This document shows, one piece after another, positions 21,171-43,156 of a stretch of DNA of 64,000 nt. Positions within the stretch are counted from its first letter, which is position 1; every line of letters starts with the position of its first letter. A program made the position numbers and the translations under genes. Source of the stretch: Halichondria panicea (taxonomy: Eukaryota; Porifera; Demospongiae; Suberitida; Halichondriidae); the NCBI RefSeq assembly GCF_963675165.1, contig NC_087380.1, positions 7,636,517-7,700,516 on the forward strand. The letters run 5' to 3'. The notes beneath the pieces were generated by a model that did no database searches, was not told where the DNA came from, and saw only the letters and a program-made list of their open reading frames with translations.

Positions 21171-21365
21171 CTTTTCACTTCAGCTTTCTTTGCTTCAGCC
21201 ACTCCCCCTAAATTTAGTCGTGCAGCCAGACAGTAGTGTAAAGTCTAGTCGTGCAGGCCATACTTGCAATAACTTGAATAAGAATAAGTTATTGTGGGAT
21301 CTGAATAATGCACTGCACAGGAACAAAGAAGTGTTGAAAGGCGACCTGTCCAAGCGTATGTAGAG
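21171..21365. promoter_or_regulatory. Bidirectional promoter NADK2 / SLC30A7
   Basis: Start codons of the divergent genes are 195 bp apart (NADK2 ATG at 21170 on minus, SLC30A7 ATG at 21366 on plus). No TATA box is evident on either side. Both 5' UTRs and the promoter must fit here unless non-coding first exons lie elsewhere. Confidence 0.55.
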
Positions 21366-23859
<2,494 letters not shown>

Positions 23860-24056
23860 TTTGATTGGTTATATCTATCACATGATATATAAGGAACTAG
23901 GGTTCTTAATTATTTAATTATTACTCATTTTGTACGCTGTATTAAATCAATTAATTTTCATGGTATAGTGTTCAAATAATAAAATTTGATAGTCAGCATT
24001 ATTATAATTATTGTACAGATTGGATCAAAAATCAAACACTATCAAACAGTTGATTG

Positions 24057-27000
24057 CTAAGAAAAGTACTGTTTTTGCTTCCCTCCGCCTTGTTGTTGGT
24101 TGCCATGGGAACCTTTGTCTTGTTGCCAGCTGCCACCTTTGGCCCCGCCCTTCTTTCCTTGAGACCAACCTGCATATATGAGACCTCAATAATTATAATA
24201 ATACTGAGCACATTTTCTTACTTCCTTGCACTCGTCCTTTGCTACCTCCTCTTCCACGAGCCCCGCCCCCTTTTCTTTGGTCTTGCGAGTCGGTTGTACG
24301 TGTTTTGAATGCAGGCATCTGTGGAGGTGGGCGTGTCTCTCGGGGACGCCCCCCTCGATCAGGAACCTGGCAATGGGAGCAAGAGTAGTAGACCATCGTT
24401 ATTGTGTGGATATAGTTACATACTCTGACTGTATAGTACGTTCTTTTCGTATAGTGGAAATTTTCGTATTTTTGTATTGTAAAGTATCGTCCGAACATTA
24501 AAACTGTGAAATTAATAGGTTCTACGTCACTATCCTGAGCTGTACGTCACTATCCTGAGCTGTGCGTCACTATCCTGAGCTGTGCGTCACTACCCTGAGC
24601 TGTGCGTCACTATCATGAGCTGTGCGTCACTATCATGAGCTGTGCGTCACTACCCTGAGCTGTGCGTCACTATCCTGAGCTGTGCGTCACTACCCTGAGC
24701 TGTGCGTCACTATCCTGAGCTGTACGTCACTATCCTGAGCTGTGCGTCACTATCATGAGCTGTGCGTCACTACCCTGAGCTGTGCGTCACTATCCTGAGC
24801 TGTGCGTCACTACCCTGAGCTGTGCGTCACTATCCTGAGCTGTACGTCACTATCCTGAGCTGTGCGTCACTATCCTGAGCTGTGCGTCACTATCCTGAGC
24901 TGTGCGTCACTATCCTGAGCTGTGCGTCACTATCCTGAGCTGTGCGTCACTATCCTGAGCTGTGCGTCACTATCCTGAGCTGTGCGTCACTATCCTGAGC
25001 TGTGCGTCACTATCCTGAGCTGTGCGTCACTATCCTGAGCTGTGCGTCACTATCCTGAGCTGTGCGTCACTATCCTGAGCTGTGCGTCACTATCCTGAGC
25101 TGTGCGTCACTATCCTGAGCTGTGCGTCACTACCCTGAGCTGTGCGTCACTATCCTGAGCTGTGCGTCACTATCCTGAGCTGTGCGTCACTATCCTGAGC
25201 TGTGCGTCACTACCCTGAGCTGTGCGTCACTACCCTGAGCTGTGCGTCACTATCCTGAGCTGTGCGTCACTATCCTGAGCTGTGCGTCACTATCCTGAGC
25301 TGTGCGTCACTATCCTGAGCTGTGCGTCACTATCCTGAGCTGTGCGTCACTATCCTGAGCTGTGCGTCACTATCCTGAGCTGTGCGTCACTATCATGAGC
25401 TGTGCGTCACTATCCTGAGCTGTGCGTCACTATCATGAGCTGTGCGTCACTATCCTGAGCTGTGCGTCACTATCCTGAGCTGTGCGTCACTATCCTGAGC
25501 TGTGCGTCACTATCCTGAGCTGTGCGTCACTATCCTGAGCTGTGCGTCACTATCCTGAGCTGTGCGTCACTATCCTGAGCTGTGCGTCACTATCCTGAGC
25601 TGTGCGTCACTATCCTGAGCTGTGCGTCACTATCCTGAGCTGTGCGTCACTATCCTGAGCTGTGCGTCACTATCCTGAGCTGTGCGTCACTACCCTGAGC
25701 TGTGCGTCACTATCCTGAGCTGTGCGTCACTATCCTGAGCTGTGCGTCACTACCCTGAGCTGTGCGTCACTACCCTGAGCTGTGCGTCACTATCCTGAGC
25801 TGTGCGTCACTATCCTGAGCTGTGCGTCACTATCCTGAGCTGTGCGTCACTATCCTGAGCTGTGCGTCACTATCCTGAGCTGTGCGTCACTATCCTGAGC
25901 TGTGCGTCACTATCCTGAGCTGTGCGTCACTATCCTGAGCTGTGCGTCACTATCCTGAGCTATCCTGAGCTGTGCGTCACTATCCTGAGCTGTGCGTCAC
26001 TATCCTGAGCTGTGCGTCACTACCCTGAGCTGTGCGTCACTATCCTGAGCTGTGCGTCACTATCCTGAGCTGTGCGTCACTACCCTGAGCTGTGCGTCAC
26101 TATCCTGAGCTGTGCGTCACTATCCTGAGCTGTGCGTCACTATCCTGAGCTGTGCGTCACTACCCTGAGCTGTGCGTCACTACCCTGAGCTGTGCGTCAC
26201 TACCCTGAGCTGTGCGTCACTATCCTGAGCTGTGCGTCACTATCCTGAGCTGTGCGTCACTATCCTGAGCTGTGCGTCACTATCCTGAGCTGTGCGTCAC
26301 TATCCTGAGCTGTGCGTCACTACCCTGAGCTGTGCGTCACTACCCTGAGCTGTGCGTCACTATCCTGAGCTGTGCGTCACTATCCTGAGCTGTGCGTCAC
26401 TATCCTGAGCTGTGCGTCACTATCCTGAGCTGTGCGTCACTATCCTGAGCTGTGCGTCACTATCCTGAGCTGTACGTCACTATCCTGAGCTGTGCGTCAC
26501 TATCCTGAGCTGTGCGTCACTATCCTGAGCTGTGCGTCACTATCCTGAGCTGTGCGTCACTATCATGAGCTGTGCGTCACTATCCTGAGCTGTGCGTCAC
26601 TATCCTGAGCTGTGCGTCACTACCCTGAGCTGTGCGTCACTATCCTGAGCTGTGCGTCACTATCCTGAGCTGTGCGTCACTATCCTGAGCTGTGCGTCAC
26701 TATCCTGAGCTGTGCGTCACTATCCTGAGCTGTGCGTCACTATCCTGAGCTGTGCGTCACTATCCTGAGCTGTGCGTCACTATCCTGAGCTGTGCGTCAC
26801 TATCCTGAGCTGTGCGTCACTATCCTGAGCTGTGCGTCACTATCCTGAGCTGTGCGTCACTATCCTGAGCTGTGCGTCACTATCATGAGCTGTGCGTCAC
26901 TATCCTGAGCTGTACGTCACTATCCTGAGCTGTGCGTCACTATCCTGAGCTGTGCGTCACTATCCTGAGCTGTGCGTCACTATCCTGAGCTGTGCGTCAC

Positions 27001-30000
27001 TATCCTGAGCTGTGCGTCACTATCATGAGCTGTGCGTCACTATCCTGAGCTGTGCGTCACTACCCTGAGCTGTGCGTCACTACCCTGAGCTGTGCGTCAC
27101 TACCCTGAGCTGTGCGTCACTATCCTGAGCTGTGCGTCACTACCCTGAGCTGTGCGTCACTATCCTGAGCTGTGCGTCACTACCCTGAGCTGTGCGTCAC
27201 TACCCTGAGCTGTGCGTCACTACCCTGAGCTGTGCGTCACTATCCTGAGCTGTGCGTCACTATCCTGAGCTGTGCGTCACTATCCTGAGCTGTGCGTCAC
27301 TATCCTGAGCTGTGCGTCACTATCCTGAGCTGTGCGTCACTATCCTGAGCTGTGCGTCACTATCCTGAGCTGTGCGTCACTATCCTGAGCTGTGCGTCAC
27401 TATCATGAGCTGTGCGTCACTATCCTGAGCTGTACGTCACTATCCTGAGCTGTGCGTCACTATCCTGAGCTGTGCGTCACTATCCTGAGCTGTGCGTCAC
27501 TATCCTGAGCTGTGCGTCACTATCCTGAGCTGTGCGTCACTATCATGAGCTGTGCGTCACTATCCTGAGCTGTGCGTCACTACCCTGAGCTGTGCGTCAC
27601 TATCCTGAGCTGTGCGTCACTACCCTGAGCTGTGCGTCACTATCCTGAGCTGTGCGTCACTACCCTGAGCTGTGCGTCACTACCCTGAGCTGTGCGTCAC
27701 TATCCTGAGCTGTGCGTCACTATCCTGAGCTGTGCGTCACTATCCTGAGCTGTGCGTCACTATCCTGAGCTGTGCGTCACTATCCTGAGCTGTGCGTCAC
27801 TATCCTGAGCTGTGCGTCACTATCCTGAGCTGTGCGTCACTATCCTGAGCTGTGCGTCACTATCCTGAGCTGTGCGTCACTATCCTGAGCTGTGCGTCAC
27901 TATCCTGAGCTGTGCGTCACTATCCTGAGCTGTGCGTCACTATCCTGAGCTGTGCGTCACTATCCTGAGCTGTGCGTCACTATCCTGAGCTGTGCGTCAC
28001 TATCCTGAGCTGTGCGTCACTATCCTGAGCTGTGCGTCACTATCCTGAGCTGTGCGTCACTATCATGAGCTGTGCGTCACTATCCTGAGCTGTACGTCAC
28101 TATCCTGAGCTGTGCGTCACTATCCTGAGCTGTGCGTCACTATCCTGAGCTGTGCGTCACTATCCTGAGCTGTGCGTCACTACCCTGAGCTGTGCGTCAC
28201 TATCCTGAGCTGTGCGTCACTATCCTGAGCTGTACGTCACTACCCTGAGCTGTGCGTCACTATCCTGAGCTGTGCGTCACTATCCTGAGCTGTGCGTCAC
28301 TATCCTGAGCTGTACGTCATTATCATGAGCTGTGCGTCACTATCCTGAGCTGTGCGTCACTATCCTGAGCTGTGCGTCACTATCCTGAGCTGTACGTCAT
28401 TATCATGAGCTGTGCGTCACTATCCTGAGCTGTGCGTCACTATCCTGAGCTGTGCGTCACTATCCTGAGCTGTGCGTCACTATCCTGAGCTGTGCGTCAC
28501 TATCCTGAGCTGTGCGTCACTATCCTGAGCTGTGCGTCACTATCCTGAGCTGTGCGTCACTATCCTGAGCTGTGCGTCACTATCCTGAGCTGTGCGTCAC
28601 TATCCTGAGCTGTGCGTCACTATCCTGAGCTGTGCGTCACTATCCTGAGCTGTACGAATATTTTTTTAATACGAAATATTTAATTGGGCAGTTCATACGA
28701 AAATTACCCGCTATACGGTACATACGTTGTATAACTATTACACTGGACACAAAAAGGCACCGGCCAGGTTGCACACGTATATTACACATGCATTGAACAC
28801 TTATTATACTAAGATTGCTGGCCCTATACACCACTCTCTCTCTCTCCATCCTCACCTTTCCAATGAGAACCTTGTTGACAGAGCACTGAGTATTCTCCCT
28901 CACGGCCGCACTGTTGGTCTTCTCCACTGTGAGTAGGTCGGGTTTGGCCGCTAGTACTCGAGATAGAGACACTGGAGCAGACCCACTGAGCTGCTGTCTG
29001 TGGGACTGGTACACACGGCTGAACTCCTCCTCTTTGCCCTGCAGCAATTATCAATTTATAGAGTAACAGTTTTTGTTCTGGAACAGACACACACTGGCAC
29101 AATATTCTATCAGAACAGACACACACTGGCACAATATTCTATCAGAACAGACACGCACTGGCACAATATTCTATCAGAACAGACACACACTGGCACAATA
29201 TTCTATCAGAACAGACACGCACTGGCACAATATTCTATCAGAACAGACACGCACTGGCACAATATTCTATCAGAACAGACACGCACTGGCACAATATTCT
29301 ATCAGAACAGACACGCACTGGCACAATATTCTATCAGAACAGACACGCACTGGCACAATATTCTATCAGAACAGACACACACTGGCACAATATTCTATCA
29401 GAACAGACACGCACTGGCACAATATTCTATCAGAACAGACACGCACTGGCACAATATTCTATCAGAACAGACACGCACTGGCACAATATTCTATCGGTGG
29501 ATTGCAGTGCACTTGCAACAGCAAAACAGATTGCCCAATATTATCGAGTAATCTTGCTAGGCAAATTTAGGGTTTAACAATTTTGCTGTTTGGTAATTCT
29601 CTGTTACAAGTCCACTGCAATCGACTGTACAGTCCACTGTACAGAATAGTCAGTTTCATTAGAGGTTATATTAACACATGCTACCTCTCACCTTGATCCT
29701 GTCAGACCATCTGAACGACTGCACTGTGACATCACAACGTGTTAGTAACATCTTGCGTCGTACCTCGTACTCGCTAGTGAGGCTGATGTTGATCTTGTCC
29801 AGAGTGTCCCACTGCTCTGCGCTGAGGGACTGGCCCAATAGACTAGGGAGGAGGTGGGCGGGAGGGGCCTTGCTAACGGCTTCACGAGTCTGTGTGTGTG
29901 TGTGTGTGTGTGTGTGGAGTAGTGAGGGGGTGTGTGTGGAGTAGTGGGGTGTGTGTGAGTAGTGAGGGTGTGGGTGTAAACGGAAGGATTTACCGAGCCT

Positions 30001-30761
30001 ATTATTTTATCAAAGATCTGCTTCACAGTGACATTAGCAGGAGGTTGCTTGATCTCATAAACTCTCAGAATAGCAGACAAACTAGCCGGAATACTGCCCT
30101 GTAGAAATAAGAATCATAATACAATCAGTTAGGCCATCACACCTCCTCACACTTTGCCCAGTATCCATGTCCTCATCCTGTCCCACCAGCCTTGCAGCCA
30201 TCAACTCAGAGAGAAGGTAATCCACTAGTAATAATCTCTTATGGTAGTCCCCCAGAACATCTACACTCTCCATCAAACTCTTGTGATGACAATCCATCTC
30301 CCGTAGCAAAGATCTCAACTCAAGCTGAAATGCTTCTAGGTCCTCTGGTACCTGTGGACTGCTGACTCGGCATTCCAGGGAGCAGAGTTGCTGTAAGGAG
30401 GCGCACAGTTGTAAGACCAGCTCCTTGTAGAGAGTAGAGGACAGGCCTTGCTGGATTGCAGTGGATAGGGTGTCGTCATTCAGCAGGGGACCTGTGTAGC
30501 TGTGTGTGTAGTGGGTGGGTGTGTGTGTGGGGTATGTGGGGTATGTGGGGTGGGTGTGCTTAGCTGTGATGGTGCGTGGAAAGTTGCAAGCAAGTTTCTC
30601 AGTAAATTCTGCATGCTGTACCTAAAACCTGCTAGCTAGCTATGAATTGAGATTAGAATTAGCTATGACATTTACCCTATAGTCTCCAAGTTATCGTAGA
30701 CTCCATCCAGCAGCACCTCATCAACTGTAGGCTGTGCAGCATCTGTTCCATTAGCAGCCAT
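24057..30761 (-). CDS. FAM98: FAM98 family protein (tRNA-ligase complex component)
   Basis: FAM98 proteins (FAM98B in vertebrates) associate with the RTCB-DDX1 tRNA ligase complex. Seven exons on minus: 30676-30761, 30151-30499, 29994-30098, 29692-29889, 28856-29038, 24222-24366, 24057-24169; phases agree, about 392 residues. The start is MAANGTDAAQ; an in-frame upstream ATG at 30854 is possible. Family blocks: YTGPLLNDDTLS, FQLELRSLLREMDCHH, YLLSELMAARL, KQPPANVTVKQIFDKI, EYEVRRKMLLTRCDVTVQSF, INKVL-like VNKVLIGK, then VPDRGGRPRETRPPPQMP. The tail is G/R/Q/K-rich (GGGARGRGGSKGR), the usual RGG-like end. Intron 5 is 4.5 kb and almost entirely a 20-bp satellite. Confidence 0.9.
24430..24520 (+). 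repeat. Left flank of satellite, inverted to the right flank
   Basis: TTTTCGTATAGTGGAAATTTTCGTATTTTT here is matched, inverted, by the sequence at about 28676-28735, which reads CGTATAGCGGGTAATTTTCGTATG on the minus strand. The 20-bp satellite is thus framed by short diverged inverted repeats, as in MITEs with internal tandem arrays. Confidence 0.5.
24521..28653 (+). repeat. 20-bp satellite array, about 207 units, 4.1 kb
   Basis: Near-perfect head-to-tail units TGTGCGTCACTATCCTGAGC. Variants are TGTACGTCAC, TACCCTGAGC and TATCATGAGC. One register slip is visible at about 25961-25970, where a 10-bp half unit is inserted. Variant order repeats at about 520 bp (26881-27021 versus 27401-27541), so longer blocks have been duplicated. 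No open reading frame of note occurs. The array sits in FAM98 intron 5. Confidence 0.98.
28654..28740 (-). repeat. Right flank of satellite, inverted to the left flank
   Basis: GAATATTTTTTTAATACGAAATATT followed by CATACGAAAATTACCCGCTATACGG, the diverged inverse of 24438-24475. See the left flank entry. Confidence 0.5.
29083..29495 (+). repeat. 32-bp minisatellite, about 13 units
   Basis: Unit CAGAACAGACACGCACTGGC plus ACAATATTCTAT; an ACACAC variant alternates with ACACGC. It lies in the FAM98 intron between exons 28856-29038 and 29692-29889. Confidence 0.95.
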
Positions 30762-30978
30762 CTCTCTGTACTGTACCGGAGGCAAGCTGGTGAGCAAGGC
30801 AGTGGACTGGACAAGTGGCTTGCTTGTGGAAGAAGATGGGCGTGGCTGGTACACAACAGCTTCTTCCTATAGACGACCTTTCCCCTAATTTCAAATTTTT
30901 AGCTGGGAAATTCCAAAGTTTTTACAGTAAAGTTGAGAAGAAGTGTTTGTTTCTGGAGAAAATAAAGGCGTCTTAGAC
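30762..30978. promoter_or_regulatory. Bidirectional promoter FAM98 / RAD54L
   Basis: 217 bp separate the FAM98 ATG (30761, minus) from the proposed RAD54L ATG (30979, plus). No TATA-like box stands out. Confidence 0.5.
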
Positions 30979-38658
<7,680 letters not shown>

Positions 38659-39454
38659 CTGTTTGTCATGATTCAGTGTAGCCATTCATTCATTCCACTG
38701 TGTATCTATCAATAACCCTCACACCTGTGTTTACAATGTCTCTCCTATTTCTATCCTTATATCGCAGCTCAATCATGTGACACTTATCATTGTTTGTTTT
38801 TTGACATTTGAGTATGATTGGTTACCATTGCATGATTAGGCAGGCACACATGTGCTACAATATCCAGTCAATATCCATAGGCATGTGCTATTTGTGAAGA
38901 TCAGGATGTACGTGTCACAAGGGAGCATGTATGTGTGATGTACATGTGTGTGCATGTGTGTGCATGTGTGTATATGTGCGAGACAGGAATCTATATACAG
39001 CAATGAATAATAGCCAGCATGTGTTACATAACACTAGCTGTCTACGTACATGTGTGATCATGGTATATTCACATGCATAGCTCCTGGACAATGACCCCAT
39101 TATATGCACTCCCCTTCAAATATCAACTTGTATTGTTGTTGTTTCTCCACCTGTTCCATGCATGCTTAGCCTCCCCACTCTTGGAGGAAGTGCGGCTATA
39201 GTAGATGCCTGTGCAAAGTACAAAGCATTCTACAAGTCATCATAGAGCAATCTTACGTTGCTTCCATAGTTACACGATTGATTACATAGAATTATTTTCA
39301 ACACTTTGTTGTTTATGACGATAATGATTGATCACAAGACAAACAATATCAATAACAATATTAAGTACATACACCTGTACATTTAGAGTGTGCACACAGA
39401 AAGAATGATGAAGTGATTTCAACAGAAATGTAATACAAAACAAACAACACAGTT
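38659..39454. other. RAD54L / PP2C-like convergent 3' spacer
   Basis: 796 bp between converging stop codons. It contains a TGTGTGCATG run at about 38940-38978 and AT-rich UTR-like sequence. No gene was seen. Confidence 0.5.
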
Positions 39455-40911
39455 TCAAGACGTGTGCTGACCAACTTGATAGGCCACCACTGTAGCATGA
39501 TCTAATTTACCAACAGCTGCATTTAACTTATCAGCAAACTCGGGGTTTTTAAGTGCCTCTCTCCGCAAATCAATATTCTTCTCAATGCAATCGCTCCTAA
39601 GCAGTCTCTTCTTCTCAGTGATCTCGACCGTGTGATTAATCAAGCATGCTGCTATAGTCTGTGCTGATAAATGTTCGCTAAGCTTCTCCTGATGCTCGCT
39701 GAGACGTGTTGTCATGTGCGATACATGCTCACAGCAATTGCTCAATGGTACAGTAGTTTCCGGTGGCAACAGTCCTTCTGGTTCACACCCACGCATCACT
39801 TTGCTCGTGAAATTATCTGAAACTCCGTCTGATGTTGAGAAGACAATGTCTCCAGGAAACACGGGTAGATAGCTGATTGTCAGGTTAGCAAGATCAGGCT
39901 TGCTACCTAGCGATGGGCCCAACACGCCCCCTGCCATTCGCATGTCCCTACCACCGTCCTTGTCGTGACAGCCAATAGTTACCTCAATGACTTTCCGAGT
40001 GTGTGGACAGTAGACATAGACAGGGCTATCACCAACAGAACAAGCAAACAGACCCCATTCTCCAGGCTTATCCATCTCACAGACGATCGCTGCACTCAGG
40101 GTGGTCAGCGTGGCGTGTTTCTTCATGATGAGATCATGGGCTTTTACAGTGACAGCATCCAGGAGCAGCTGCGAGATTGTGTGAGAGTTTGGTTGATCTT
40201 GAATGAGTTGTAGATTTGAGTTGATATGCTCCATGACGGCATACACTGCACAGCGAGCAGCTAGGCGACTCTTCCTGCCCCAGTTCACACCGTCAGCCAT
40301 TGCAAGAATGCAACTGTTCTCTCGAGCTTGTATCCCAAATACATCAGCGTTGGGTTCTCCTACTATAAAGCGTTTAGTGGTCTCAACACCATCTGATATC
40401 ACAGTCTTGGCTTTAGTAGTGTCCTCCTCGTAGAGAGACAGCGAGATACCATACGCATATTCCGAGGGCATGTTCCAGTCTCTTGTGCCTGCGAGCGATT
40501 CGGTGGTGATCTCAGGGTCTGTGTTAGAATCAACGTCCAGTTTAGTGAGACCTGCATTGGGTCCAGTGTGTGAGGCAAGGACCGAGGGAAGCCATTGCTT
40601 GATGGCCTTGCATGGGATTGCTGTCAGGTCACGACCATAGAAGAAATCAGATGTTGGTTTGGGAGGTTGCTTTCTGTAAAGAGAAGGAGATGCTGCTTAG
40701 ATACCATAGTTTATATATATAGCTAGGTGTCAGGAAAATAATTATGCAAATGTCTATCAGTGCAGTATTTTAAAGGTAGATATATCTAGCTAGCTAGGTA
40801 GTTGCACAGTGCGAGGACTCACTTTCTCAAGGAGGCTATCTTCATTTTGAGCTTGCTTCCTCTTTGAGGAGTCTCCACTACTGCAGAGTGCTGCTCTGTC
40901 ATCCTGATCAT
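39455..40911 (-). CDS. PP2C-like domain protein (CG9801 type)
   Basis: Two coding exons on minus, 40823-40911 and 39455-40673, giving about 435 residues from MIRMTEQHSA; an alternative start is the ATG at 40902. The sequence FFYGRDLTAIPCKAIKQWLP precedes a PPM/PP2C-fold domain with ILAMADGVNWG (where active PP2Cs have DGHGG), SAAIVCEM, FACSVGDSPVYVY and FSTSDGVSDN. The acidic positions of the two DG motifs are kept, but the canonical DGHGG is not, so phosphatase activity cannot be assumed. I recall the same arrangement from the fly CG9801 and worm F33A8.6 proteins of unknown function. It sits head to head with AMZ. Confidence 0.75.
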
Positions 40912-41295
40912 ACTATCCTTGGTTGTCTTGTAGATATTAAACTAAAAGAAAAAGTTCTACCCTGTGTATTAAACCTATAAATAAGCTAGCAATATAATCA
41001 CTGTCTCTTTATAGACTATTAGACGGTCGCCTTATATAGGTACAGGTAGATCACACAGCAGAGGTCACAATCACACCTTCCAAGAACAATATACACATTA
41101 TAAATTAATTGGTTTTATGATAATCTGACACTCTGATGGAGCTACGCCCCCTTTTGCAGGATATCCTGCAAAAGGGGGCGTAGCTCGAGTGGGCGTGTCA
41201 ATAAGCTGAAGGGGGCGTGTAAATGGGCATGGAGCTAATCATCTGATGGGAGTATAGTACAGCTCTAGCGCTGCTCTACTCAGCCAGTTCTAGCC
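40912..41295. promoter_or_regulatory. Bidirectional promoter PP2C-like / AMZ
   Basis: 384-bp gap between divergent start codons, containing the 46-bp perfect palindrome at 41140-41185 and further copies of its GGGGGCGT core (for example AAGGGGGCGTGT at about 41208). The minus-strand 5' UTR probably runs through the splice acceptor at 40941. Confidence 0.45.
41140..41185. repeat. 46-bp perfect palindrome
   Basis: AGCTACGCCCCCTTTTGCAG plus GAT, followed by its exact 23-bp reverse complement, with no loop. It lies between divergent promoters. It could be a tiny foldback insertion or a symmetric GC-box pair (GGGGGCG on each strand). Confidence 0.9.
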
Positions 41296-42904
41296 ATGGC
41301 GGAGAGAGGGGACACCACTGACATGGATGCTCTAAGATTGGAGGTGGAACAAGCATTCTCTCGACGAAAGAAAAAAAAGTTTAAGGCCTATATGCGTGAT
41401 TTGGAGTGGATGTATGAGCACTGCTTTAGCAGGGAACTGTTTGATGTGTACACTGGAGATCGTTCCAAGCTCACACTGTTTGACATGCAAACATACAGGC
41501 AGTGGAAGAGTCACATCGATTATGAGAGAGTTATTCATTTCCGACGATTGCGGCAACGAAATATCATAATTCAGCCGTTAGTGTTGTCTAAGATTGAGCA
41601 AGAGAGAGCTGGCTACATAGACACTGAAATCCATCAGCAAGTTTTGGAGCTGCTTCGTTACTATTGTGAGTCATTCTTCACTGGAATGGTTGTTCGAATC
41701 GCTCCTCCAATTGACATCTCAACGATCAAGAAAATCACAAAGAGAGTTCACAGTAAAACACATCGTGAACAATATCTTGTGGGAGATCTACTCAAGTATC
41801 TCCAGTCCATTTCCCCAAGAGATGCCTTCAGTATTGTGGGTGTGACGATGGTGGATATATACCCGGGGCCAGAATGGAACTTTGTGCTGGGGCAAGCCTC
41901 GACTACGACAGGTTGTGGAGTGTTCAGTTTCGGGCGGTTCTTCAAAGTTGTGCCTCAGCTTGACAGGAAATTGGCAGAGAGTTGCCAAGTTAAAGAAATG
42001 TGGGTTCTTATGCGGGTGAGTGACTCTGTGTTGGTGGTGCACTTATAAGTGTGACCTTTTTTGGTCTTATTTGATTACGTGTTAGCCTAGTCTGTTGTCA
42101 AACATCTGTGTACGTACATATTGTCCTAATGAGTTATGTACATGGACTGTTTAATGTAATGCACACACCCTCCCCACACACTCCACACACCCCACACCCT
42201 CACACTCCACACACACACCACACCACACACAGGTGATGACTCACGAGCTATGTCACATCTTCGGCATCAAGCACTGCTACTATTTTCAATGCTCCCTCAA
42301 CGAGAGCTCCTCCATCAGTGAAGCTGCAACACAGCCTCTCTTTGTCTGTCCCATTTGTCTCAAAAAGCTGCGAAAATCGCTCCAATTTAATACCCTTGAG
42401 CGGTATCAAGTGTTGCTAGAGGCAACCCGTCTTATGCAGAGTGCTGTGATTGAAGCCCTCCAAGTGTGGTCCGAGAGAGGGGGTACCATGGCAACCACGA
42501 GTCATCTGTCTGACGAGGATTGCATAGAATCATCTGATGAACAACTATACACTACGGAAAGTGTTGATTCATCAACAACCAACTTGGATGATGACAATTG
42601 CGAAACTATTAAAGCCTCAATTTTAGTAGACCCATTATCATCTGAAAACGTCGAAGCATTACTACCTCAGTCGTCCAATGGGATTAGAGTCATCAGCTTG
42701 GTCCACCACCCTTCCATCAGCAGTCTCCCTAAAGAACTATGGCACAGCGAACAATTGGAATATTTCAACAGAGCCATTGATTGGCTAGAAAGAACAATTG
42801 CAAATTTTGAGGCTTTTGAGCAAAACTGGGAAGAGAGGAAACTGCACACTAGTGGGAGGACACGCTTCACCTTGCCAACCATAGTGTTCCCTGGGTTCCT
42901 ATAG
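41296..42904 (+). CDS. AMZ: Archaemetzincin family metalloprotease
   Basis: Predicted zinc aminopeptidase-type enzyme of the archaelysin/AMZ1-AMZ2 family. Two exons, 41296-42015 and 42233-42904, giving about 463 residues (human AMZ2 about 360, AMZ1 about 498). The start is MAERGDTTDMD, 9 bp into a CCATGG context. Exon 2 opens with the active site HELCHIFGIKHC, which matches HExxHxxGxxHC. It continues with FQCSLN and CPICLKK, the second-zinc cysteines of the family. IVGVTMVDIYPGPEWNFVLGQA and GCGVFSFGRF upstream are the usual strand before the active site. The last 120 residues contain an acidic Ser/Thr-rich linker. The AMZ1 versus AMZ2 assignment was not resolved. Confidence 0.92.
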
Positions 42905-43156
42905 TGTGGCCAATGGCTGTGTGTGTGTGTTCGTGTGTCTGTACTTCTTGTATATACATTTCAATCACTCAAATAATAATTTATTGTGTTTATAGTACTA
43001 ATTACTAATTACCGTGTTTGTTATATTATGTTGTTCCAATCTTGAACTTAAATTGATAATAAATTTTAAACATGTGACACAGTGTTACAGTAATAACTGA
43101 ATGGATCAAATCAACCGATGATAAATACACACAAACACACACAGCCACAGAGTATG

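Noticed and set aside
24521-28653. Possible centromeric satellite
   Set aside because: It is a single 4-kb block inside a gene intron with normal genes on both sides, too short and isolated for that claim.
29000-29570. CRISPR-like regularity (32-bp repeats)
   Set aside because: Units are contiguous with no unique spacers, in a eukaryotic intron; an ordinary minisatellite.
39965-40433. Two plus-strand frames opposite the PP2C-like gene
   Set aside because: Antisense shadows of a well-supported 1.2-kb coding exon.
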